A stretch of DNA of 16,970 nucleotides from assembly GCA_028718265.1 (NCBI GenBank), contig JAQUMG010000014.1, positions 1 through 16,970 of the forward strand, in the 5' to 3' direction. Source of the stretch: Candidatus Omnitrophota bacterium. Its GTDB lineage: Bacteria > Omnitrophota > Koll11 > JAHIPI01. The position numbers were made by a program, and so were the translations under genes. Within the stretch, counting starts at the first letter, position 1. Each line of letters begins with the position of its first letter. The notes below the pieces were generated by a model. It had not been told where the DNA came from. It made no database searches and saw nothing but the letters and a program-made list of their open reading frames with translations. Shown one piece after another: positions 7,053 through 13,867 of the stretch.

Positions 7053-8663
7053 TCACCTTTTCAATAGTTTTGCCGCTGTCATGGCGATTATTTTTAGGTC
7101 GGCCCAGAATGAACGTTCATCCACATATTTCATCTGCAACCTTATCTTTTCAGGCCGTATTTTTTCCATATAGGTTTTTTCAGGATCCGGGCTGCCGGCT
7201 AAAACAGCGCCTTCGTCATGATTCCATAATGACGCCCAATCCGTTATGCCCGGCCTTACAGTCAGGATCTTCTTTTCTTCTGCCGTGAACATATTTACGT
7301 AAAACGGCACCTCCGGCCTGGGACCGACAATACTCATCTCGCCGCGAAATACATTTATCATCTGCGGTATCTCGTCCAGTTTATACTTCCGCAAAAATCT
7401 GCCTATGTGCGTAATGCGCGAATCATCGTCAGCTGTTGACGGGCCGCCTATTTTGTCGGCATTGACGACCATGGTCCTGAATTTAAACATCTTGAACTCT
7501 TTTCCGTTTAAGCCGACCCTTGTCCCTTTATAAAGGATAGGGCCGCTGTCTTCGGCTTTTATCAAGGCTGAAATGATTAAAAAGACAGGGCTCAAAAAGA
7601 TAAGCCCTGCCAGTGAAATGACGATATCGAAAGACCTCTTCAAAACACCTCCCGGTATTGCGAAGACGGCGCATAATGACCCTGCCCCATAGCTCATGTG
7701 AAGCGCCGTAAATATGAAGGGCATAATAAAAATCAGCCGTGTATCTTTTTCTCTGTACGCCGTAAGCGCTGAAAAAAAGAGTGCGAAAGCCGTATAGGAA
7801 ATAACCAAAGATAAGAAAATTCCGGCAAAAACCCAGGAATAAAAAGATAATATCAGAGAACCGATCAACGATGCCACAAAAAACAAAGGCACAAGATGCC
7901 TCAACGCAACCGGGTTTACAGCTGCATACTTAAAAGGCAAAACTGCCCAAACGCCGTTTTTGAAGTTATGCGCAATAAAATCTCTGAAGTCAGAGTGGGC
8001 ATAGTAATAACTTATCAGGTCTGGTACCAATAAAGTTTTTATGCCGATTTTTCTAAGGCGCATACTGAATTCCATATCCTGGCCTCTTATCAGTTTTTCA
8101 TTGAAAAGTCCGGCTTTGTGAAATACCTGTTTCCGATAGCATACGCCAAATGCCGTATCGGCCCATCGGGGTGATTTGACCCCTATTTTATGCGCAGAGT
8201 CACCTACTCCGAAAGGGCTCGACAGTGAAAGGCATATCGCTTTACCCGTGAGATTATCGCTTCTCGGAATTGCCTTGATTGTCCCACCGACGGCTTCAGC
8301 ATTAAACTTCCGGAAATATTCAATGCATTTTGATACATAATTACTGCTATATTCGTTGTGCGCGCTTAGCCATAAGATATATTCGCCGCGGGCGCTACGG
8401 ATACCGGCATTCAGCGCAAATGATGTAAACTTCTTATCATTATCCAGCACTGATATAAAATCATGCTTCTCGCCATATAGTGATGCAACGCCCCTGGTGC
8501 CGTCATCGCTCTTTCCGTTAAGAACAAGCACCTCAAGGCTCACCTTGGGATAATCCTGGTTCACGATAGAATCGAGACACCGGGAAATAAACCTCTCCTC
8601 ATTACGGCATGGAACAATGACGGATACTAACGGGAGACTATTATCGTTATTATTTTCCTTCAT
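7053..8663 (-). CDS. Fusion: GT2 glycosyltransferase (ExoA-like) plus polyprenol-phosphate phosphoglycosyl transferase
   Basis: This 536-residue protein has two complete domains. Residues 10-245 are a GT2 domain of ExoA type: VSVIVPCRNEERFISRCL, SDDGTR, FALNAGIRSARGEYI, FNEKLIRGQDMEF (Asp196). Residues about 250-335 form membrane helices. Residues about 341-536 are a monotopic bacterial sugar transferase: LKRSFDIVISLAGLIFLSP re-entrant helix, YKGTRVGLNGKEFKMFKFRT, the catalytic Asp430-Glu431 in KYKLDEIPQM, and VFRGEMSIVGPRPE. The second domain should transfer a sugar phosphate from a UDP-sugar to undecaprenyl phosphate, the first step of repeat-unit assembly. The GT2 half has Asn49 where VVDG is usual and Ser100 where LDAH is usual, so its classic aspartates are altered. 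It overlaps the upstream glycosyltransferase by 14 nt. Domain calls are firm; what the GT2 half does is uncertain. Confidence 0.92.
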   Translation of the reverse strand: MKENNNDNSLPLVSVIVPCRNEERFISRCLDSIVNQDYPKVSLEVLVLNGKSDDGTRGVASLYGEKHDFISVLDNDKKFTSFALNAGIRSARGEYILWLSAHNEYSSNYVSKCIEYFRKFNAEAVGGTIKAIPRSDNLTGKAICLSLSSPFGVGDSAHKIGVKSPRWADTAFGVCYRKQVFHKAGLFNEKLIRGQDMEFSMRLRKIGIKTLLVPDLISYYYAHSDFRDFIAHNFKNGVWAVLPFKYAAVNPVALRHLVPLFFVASLIGSLILSFYSWVFAGIFLSLVISYTAFALFFSALTAYREKDTRLIFIMPFIFTALHMSYGAGSLCAVFAIPGGVLKRSFDIVISLAGLIFLSPVFLIISALIKAEDSGPILYKGTRVGLNGKEFKMFKFRTMVVNADKIGGPSTADDDSRITHIGRFLRKYKLDEIPQMINVFRGEMSIVGPRPEVPFYVNMFTAEEKKILTVRPGITDWASLWNHDEGAVLAGSPDPEKTYMEKIRPEKIRLQMKYVDERSFWADLKIIAMTAAKLLKR

Positions 8664-9714
8664 AATCAGCGATTACCTTTTTGGCTATTTTAAGCGGATC
8701 GTGCCATTGCTCTACGTACGCGCGGCATTTCTCGCTTAACGCAGGCGTGATCCTGCGATTTTCTGCCAGTTCTTTAATTGTATCGTATATTGTCGACGGG
8801 GTGGCATTAATTACAGGCAGTTCTTCACGCATGCCGCGGGGGATAAACTGTAAATCCTGCGTGCGGATATAAGCAATTACGGGCACGCCGCATGCCATTG
8901 CCTCAACGCCGAAAGCTCCGTACCAACCGACAAGCAGCTGGTCAACAACAACATCAATAGATTTCTTCCTGTATATCTCTCTGAGCATTCGCCGATTAGT
9001 TTTTTCTACCAACAGAAGTCTTACCGGACAGCCTTCTTTCTGCAGCCGGTTAACCGCTCCTAAAAGATAACGCGTCCCTTTTATATCCCTGTTCGTCGGC
9101 GCATGAAGTATTGTAAATATCCTTTTGCCGCCGGGTCTGCGGATCGACGGCGTCCACTCATCCATATCCACACTGGCATACGGCAGAAATTCTGCTCCGG
9201 GGCAGTTGTAAATGAGGTCCGGATTCAACGCATAAATTTTATCCGCATATGCCCCGATCTTTTTTATGCGCTGGCGTTTTACAAATGACGGAAGGCAATT
9301 AAGCCCCTTACAGTCTTTGCAGGCCGACACGGTAAAATGGCCCAGGCAATACGTCCTGAGCCGCGTATCGCAGCCCTGAACCGTGAAAAATATCTTCTTC
9401 TTATTCTTCTTCAGAAGCGGCAGTTCCAGGTGATGCAGCATCAAATAAGGATAGTCTATGAGCGACTTGGCAAAATTAAAATGAAAGACATCGTATTTTT
9501 TCATTGCTTCGCCCAGGAAACGCCAGCGTTTCCATTCTCTCCTGGGTGTTACGACCTTCCTGAATTTAAAATCCATATCAGCCGGATAGCCGTACACGGA
9601 CGAACGAAAGACCATTACGTCACTCGCCGCTCCGAGCTTCCGTTCCGCGCGCGACAACCCCCACGAATTCCCGCCCGTATCAGTGGGGCAGTGCAACACT
9701 TTTAAGTTCGTCAT
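8650..9714 (-). CDS. Glycosyltransferase, GT4-like (GT-B fold), with cysteine cluster
   Basis: This 354-residue protein has a GT-B architecture. The N-terminal Rossmann half opens with KVLHCPTDTGGNSWGLSRAE and includes DVFHFNFAKSL. The C-terminal half has IFTILHAPTNRDIKGTRYLL, and the nucleotide-sugar-binding end motif QLLVGWYGAFGVEAMACGVPV with Glu271. Between the halves sits a cysteine cluster: Cys115 in VQGCDTR, then Cys123, Cys132, Cys135 (CKDC) and Cys140. It resembles the cluster in the protein encoded just upstream and could bind zinc. It probably adds a sugar to the growing lipid-linked glycan on the cytoplasmic side. The donor and acceptor are unknown. The ATG at 9714 overlaps the preceding gene by 35 nt. 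A GTG five codons downstream is a less likely alternative. Confidence 0.85.
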   Translation of the reverse strand: MTNLKVLHCPTDTGGNSWGLSRAERKLGAASDVMVFRSSVYGYPADMDFKFRKVVTPRREWKRWRFLGEAMKKYDVFHFNFAKSLIDYPYLMLHHLELPLLKKNKKKIFFTVQGCDTRLRTYCLGHFTVSACKDCKGLNCLPSFVKRQRIKKIGAYADKIYALNPDLIYNCPGAEFLPYASVDMDEWTPSIRRPGGKRIFTILHAPTNRDIKGTRYLLGAVNRLQKEGCPVRLLLVEKTNRRMLREIYRKKSIDVVVDQLLVGWYGAFGVEAMACGVPVIAYIRTQDLQFIPRGMREELPVINATPSTIYDTIKELAENRRITPALSEKCRAYVEQWHDPLKIAKKVIADYEGK

Positions 9715-10846
9715 ATAACTTCAGGAGCCTTTCTGCTAAAACTTTATTATCATGTAAGCGGAGGATCGATTCGCGCGCTATGAGTTTCTTTTTCTCAATC
9801 TTATCCGGACATTTCAGGAGATCCTCCAGAGTCTGCCGCAGTTTCGTAATAGGGGTAAAGATAAAACCGGAATCCAGGAGATCGTCCGTCATGAATCTGG
9901 GATGTACAAATGTAATTGCGGGCGTGCCGCAATACATGCTTTCTATCTGAGCGTTTGCGTAGTACCCCATCTTCAATTTACCTACGGACAGGTCGGAATT
10001 AGCATAGGCTTCGAGCACCTTGTCATAAGAAACTCCACTGAGCCGCGTAAGCTTTACATCAAAACCATCCTCTTTGAGCCCGCGAACTACGGTATCTATC
10101 TCATCAGAGCCCTCTATGCCCGGGTGGTTTGTGACATGGACTAACGTTATGGCCGACCCGCCGATCTTGCTGCGTGGATTTTTCTCATTGACCTCGGCCA
10201 CAGGCGCAAATAAAGGCAGATACATTGCCTGAGGCATAAAATCCATAAGATCGGGCGTAGTAACTAAGAAGGCGTCGCCGTACCGCTTCGCTAACTGCCT
10301 GCGCCTGTTGATGCGGCTGACTTCGCAGCCGTATTTTTTCTCATACGGAATATAATAATCGCACTTCTGGCAAATATTGAACTCGGGGTTCAATTCCATA
10401 TTCTTTTTGCGCTCCCGGATATCGCATCCCCGGAAATGCATCACGATCCGCCTGCCCATCTGTTTAAGGACAGGCAAATCCCATCCGGAATATCCGAGTG
10501 TTGCGATAAAATGATAGTGAACTATTTCATATCTTGCGGCGACAGTCCAAAACCAGCGCATTTCCTGAAAAATACGGATAAAAGGGATCATTGAATACTG
10601 CACATGATAATCGCAGCTATCCCAGCCGGCGCTGGCGCCGATCGCCATATAATCGACCTTCCTGCCGCTCGCTTTTAATTGCCGGACCATAAAAAATGGG
10701 ATATGCCCTAGTCTGGACACGTGCAGAACAGAGCCGGGATATGTTCTTTTGCTGAGCCATGATGCCAATATCATATTTACCGGATACAGCAAAAGCGCGG
10801 TTGTATAGTAAAAAAACTCCCAAACTCTCAATCCAAGCTTTTTCAT
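9680..10846 (-). CDS. Glycosyltransferase, GT4-like, with cysteine cluster
   Basis: This is a 388-residue GT-B-type protein when started at the ATG at 10846. The frame is open upstream to an ATG at 10939, but that would overlap wecB by 73 nt and add an unlikely leader (METYFWRRAG). The chosen start follows a GAGGG at somewhat long spacing and lies 20 nt after the wecB stop. The N-terminus is hydrophobic (about 9-30, VWEFFYYTTALLLYPVNMIL), perhaps a membrane-associated helix. Residues 108-116 read EIVHYHFIA. A cysteine cluster follows: Cys141 in HFRGCDIRERK, Cys159 and Cys162 (CQKC), Cys174. The C-terminal half has SAITLVHVTNHPGIEGSDEI and the acceptor or donor region KMGYYANAQIESMYCGTPA (Glu302), equivalent to the usual GxxxxExMA motif. 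It is similar in plan to the next gene, suggesting a duplicated pair with different sugar specificity. The donor is unknown. Confidence 0.83.
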   Translation of the reverse strand: MKKLGLRVWEFFYYTTALLLYPVNMILASWLSKRTYPGSVLHVSRLGHIPFFMVRQLKASGRKVDYMAIGASAGWDSCDYHVQYSMIPFIRIFQEMRWFWTVAARYEIVHYHFIATLGYSGWDLPVLKQMGRRIVMHFRGCDIRERKKNMELNPEFNICQKCDYYIPYEKKYGCEVSRINRRRQLAKRYGDAFLVTTPDLMDFMPQAMYLPLFAPVAEVNEKNPRSKIGGSAITLVHVTNHPGIEGSDEIDTVVRGLKEDGFDVKLTRLSGVSYDKVLEAYANSDLSVGKLKMGYYANAQIESMYCGTPAITFVHPRFMTDDLLDSGFIFTPITKLRQTLEDLLKCPDKIEKKKLIARESILRLHDNKVLAERLLKLYDELKSVALPH

Positions 10847-10866
10847 TTCAAAGACACTTCCCTCTT

Positions 10867-11961
10867 TTACCGCAAATAGTCGCGCAGGATACCGGATATT
10901 TTTGCAGATGCCTGCCCGTCGCCAAAAATAGGTCTCCATTGTTCCGGTGATTTTGCATCTTTTACCAGCTCAGGTAACCTCGCGGAAAATCGGCTATCTA
11001 TGTCAATCACCCTGTTCCAACCGCCTTCCAGGGTCTCGTTCCATTCCGTCTCCGCCCGCAGGGTGATACAGGGTGTTTTAAGCATATATGCTTCCCGCTG
11101 AACGCCGCCGGAATCCGTTAAGACTGAGGATGCGTTGCCTGCCAGTGCAAGAGTCTTTATATAGGATTGCGGCGCGATACAGCACATCTTCCTGGCCAGA
11201 TTTTCCAGCCCGAATTCTTTTATCCTTTTGCGGGTCCTGGGATGTACGGAAAAAACGACTTTGCGGTCTATGTTATTTACGCCTGTTAAGATCGATCTCA
11301 GGCGTGACGGACTGTCGACATTCTCGGCGCGATGCAATGTCAGAAAATGATAGCCCCGCCTTTTAAGGCCCAGGCCTTTCGGGATCTCCCTGAATCCTTT
11401 TCCGATAAACCGTTCGTACCGGCGTAATACATCATAAAGGACATCACCTACATGATATACCCCCGTCGTCAGCCCTTCTTTCTTTAAGTTCCGGACCGCC
11501 TCCGATACCGGCGCAAATAACAAATCCGATATCCTGTCAGTAACCACCCTGTTCAGTTCTTCTGCCATTTCTGTCCGGAAACTGCGCAAACCGGCTTCGA
11601 TATGAGCAAGCGGTATGTGGTATTCTTTGGCTGCCAAAGCTCCGCCTAAAGTAGCGTTTGTATCGCCGTAGACCAGGACGAGGTCGGGTCTTTCCGCTTC
11701 GATGACCGTGCTCAGCTTTTCGAGAATTTTCGCAACCTGGACAGCATTGGAACATTTGTTTACGCCCAGAAAATATTTCGGTTTCGCCAAAGAAAATTCC
11801 TTCAGGAAAATCCCGTACATCCGGAAATCATAGTGCTGGCCTGTATGGACAATCACCTCACCGACAGACCTGTCGCTTCCCATAATATGGCTCAGCGGCT
11901 CTGATTTAATAAATTGCGGCCGCGCGCCTAAGACCGTGAGTATTTTCTTTTTAGCCTTCAT
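10867..11961 (-). CDS. wecB: UDP-N-acetylglucosamine 2-epimerase (non-hydrolysing)
   Basis: The 364-residue enzyme has the usual family length. It converts UDP-GlcNAc to UDP-ManNAc in the cytoplasm. Motifs in order: ILTVLGARPQFIK (7-19), VIVHTGQHYD (37-45), VLVYGDTNATLGGALAA with Asp100, LAHIEAGLRSF with Glu122, EMAEELNRVVTDRISD with Glu134 (most homologues have MPEE here), TLHRAENVDSPSRL with His210, and VLTDSGGVQREAY near the C-terminus. Asp100, Glu122, Glu134 and His210 match the known catalytic positions of E. coli WecB. Three nested starts exist (GTG 11970, ATG 11967, ATG 11961). I chose 11961 because GGGGTG lies 6 nt before it and the protein then starts like its relatives. No wecC-type UDP-ManNAc dehydrogenase is in the window, so UDP-ManNAc may be used directly or oxidised by an enzyme encoded elsewhere. 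Confidence 0.93.
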   Translation of the reverse strand: MKAKKKILTVLGARPQFIKSEPLSHIMGSDRSVGEVIVHTGQHYDFRMYGIFLKEFSLAKPKYFLGVNKCSNAVQVAKILEKLSTVIEAERPDLVLVYGDTNATLGGALAAKEYHIPLAHIEAGLRSFRTEMAEELNRVVTDRISDLLFAPVSEAVRNLKKEGLTTGVYHVGDVLYDVLRRYERFIGKGFREIPKGLGLKRRGYHFLTLHRAENVDSPSRLRSILTGVNNIDRKVVFSVHPRTRKRIKEFGLENLARKMCCIAPQSYIKTLALAGNASSVLTDSGGVQREAYMLKTPCITLRAETEWNETLEGGWNRVIDIDSRFSARLPELVKDAKSPEQWRPIFGDGQASAKISGILRDYLR

Positions 11962-11983
11962 CCGCATCACCCCATAAAAGTTT

Positions 11984-13867
11984 TTAAATAATGCTGTTTC
12001 TGCGGCACCAATCGTTCAACGCACAAATATTCCACTCTAATCGATGCAGATCCCAGCCCTTGCGCTCCCACTTCATAAGTTGCGAGGGCGTACCGGGTTT
12101 TAGATATGGCGTTTTAACACTCAGCCAATGTTCCTTCCATGACTTTAATTCAGTTCCGAACAAATCAACGAGCGGCGGGCTGAAGCCCTGTTTTATCGGA
12201 TTGAATCCGACCTTGCCGTCAACCTTGCTCCTGAGGAGCGACTTTAAACACTTCTTCGTCTCAGACTTATGCACCAGGAGCGACGGATCCGTCCGCCGGC
12301 TCAGATCAAGTATATCGTTATCTAAATACGGCATCCTCGTCTCCAGGCTGAATGACATACTGTTTCTTTCTAGCTTCGGTATTGTACCTGAGCGTAAAAA
12401 TGTATTGAAGTCTACCCAGCAAAGCTTATGTATCGGGTCATCGAATAAAGGCGCGTTATAGAACTTTTCAAATATAGACTCAGGGCCTGTTTCGTCATTG
12501 CCGCCGGACCAAAAAAACGATTTTTCCATAACATCCAACGCTAATGACTCAGGCAAAAAATTCTTTAATAGAAAGTGGGCTTTTATGATATCCTCGTTCC
12601 ACGCAAGAGACAGTTGCTGAAGTTTAAACGGCAGCGAAAGATATTTCTTCTTATCGCATACTAATGATGAAAGACGATGGGCCAATGCTATCGCACTGCC
12701 CGGGATAAAGGAATATCTCCTGGATATATACGGAAAAGTATAAGTCGGGTATCCTCCGAAGAGCTCGTCCCCGCCATCGCCGCCAAGCACCACCCTGTAT
12801 TCCTTAGAGATCTCTTTGGCCATGCAATATGTCGCGAGGCCTGAGTAATCTCCCTGGGGCTGGGAAGAGCTTTTTAAAAATCCTTCCAGATTATCCGCCA
12901 GCGTCTGATTGCTGAGGCTTACCCGCTCGACCTTGAAACCGCAATAACGCCCCAGCTTCAAGGCATAATCATATTCGTCGTGATCCTTGTTCTCCGGGAA
13001 GCTGCCTGTAAAGGCTTTCGTAATGCGATTTGCCTCTCTCAGATAGACCGCGAGAAGGCTTGAATCAACGCCTCCGCTCAATAGCAGTGTGACCGGAACA
13101 TCGCTGAGCAGGCTTCTGTTGGCAGCTTTCTGTATCACAGAGTCCGCCTCCTCATTCCATGCCCTCAAATCCCGTATTTTTTCAGTGCGTTCTGCCGGAA
13201 TATGCCAGAATCTCTTAACGGATTCCCCTGAGGGTCCGAAGGCATATATGTAGCCCGGCTCTACCGCTTCCACTTCCTTAAGGATTGTTTTAGGCTCCAA
13301 TGTATACCCTATGCTCAGGAATGTTCCGACCGATGAATGATCTAAGGACCGCTTGTCAAGATAAGGCATCATGGCCTTCAATTCAGACGAGAAGAAAATA
13401 CCGTCTTTATTCCTGTTTATAAATAACGGCTTTTGGGCTGTCCTGTCTCTTGACAGGATAAGGACCTTCTTTTTTATGTCAAATAACGCAAAAGCAAACA
13501 TGCCGTTCAGATCATCAGCCAGCCCGGTACCCGACTCCTCGTATAAATGGACAAGCAGTTCGGTATCGGCATTAGTACGGAATGAATGGCCCTTTTTCTT
13601 CAGATACTCCTTCATCTCCGGAAAATTATATATCTCGCCGTTATAGACCACGACGACCGTTCTGTCTTCATTGTATATGGGCTGGTTTCCTCTGTCGGAA
13701 ATATCCTGTATAGCGAGCCTTACATTCCCTATCGCGATATCATTGTCGCAATACGTGCCGAGATGGTCGGGCCCGCGATAACGCATCGACTCAAGAAGAG
13801 CGAGAAGCCCCTTCTCGTCGGCCGGCCTATTTGTCCTGTAATTAAAGAATCCTGCTATTCCGCACAT
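11984..13867 (-). CDS. Asparagine synthase-like glutamine amidotransferase of glycan loci
   Basis: The 627-residue protein has the N-terminal Ntn glutaminase domain (about 2-210) and C-terminal ATP-pyrophosphatase synthetase domain (about 240-600). The nucleophile Cys2 (MCGIAGF) fixes the start at 13867. Glutamine-binding residues are Arg50, Asn76-Gly77-Glu78 (YNGEIYN) and Asp101 (NADTELL). The PP-loop is LLLSGGVDSS (261-270), and GGDGGDELFGGYPTY (362-376) is the later conserved loop. The glutaminase hinge reads DRTAQKPLF where DRxGxKPL is common. In polysaccharide loci such proteins are thought to amidate carboxyl groups of sugar acids rather than make free asparagine, and the setting here favours that. 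The gene overlaps the upstream GT-C gene by 26 nt and has a GAGG ribosome-binding site 7 nt before the ATG. Confidence 0.93.
   Translation of the reverse strand: MCGIAGFFNYRTNRPADEKGLLALLESMRYRGPDHLGTYCDNDIAIGNVRLAIQDISDRGNQPIYNEDRTVVVVYNGEIYNFPEMKEYLKKKGHSFRTNADTELLVHLYEESGTGLADDLNGMFAFALFDIKKKVLILSRDRTAQKPLFINRNKDGIFFSSELKAMMPYLDKRSLDHSSVGTFLSIGYTLEPKTILKEVEAVEPGYIYAFGPSGESVKRFWHIPAERTEKIRDLRAWNEEADSVIQKAANRSLLSDVPVTLLLSGGVDSSLLAVYLREANRITKAFTGSFPENKDHDEYDYALKLGRYCGFKVERVSLSNQTLADNLEGFLKSSSQPQGDYSGLATYCMAKEISKEYRVVLGGDGGDELFGGYPTYTFPYISRRYSFIPGSAIALAHRLSSLVCDKKKYLSLPFKLQQLSLAWNEDIIKAHFLLKNFLPESLALDVMEKSFFWSGGNDETGPESIFEKFYNAPLFDDPIHKLCWVDFNTFLRSGTIPKLERNSMSFSLETRMPYLDNDILDLSRRTDPSLLVHKSETKKCLKSLLRSKVDGKVGFNPIKQGFSPPLVDLFGTELKSWKEHWLSVKTPYLKPGTPSQLMKWERKGWDLHRLEWNICALNDWCRRNSII

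Noticed and set aside
10847..10939. Longer N-terminus for the glycosyltransferase starting at the ATG at 10939
   Set aside because: It would overlap wecB by 73 nt, and the extra 31 residues look like out-of-frame wecB sequence. The ATG at 10846 sits right after the wecB stop with a GAGGG upstream.
11962..11970. GTG at 11970 or ATG at 11967 as the wecB start
   Set aside because: The GGGGTG that best serves as the ribosome-binding site would overlap these starts. It is correctly spaced only for the ATG at 11961.
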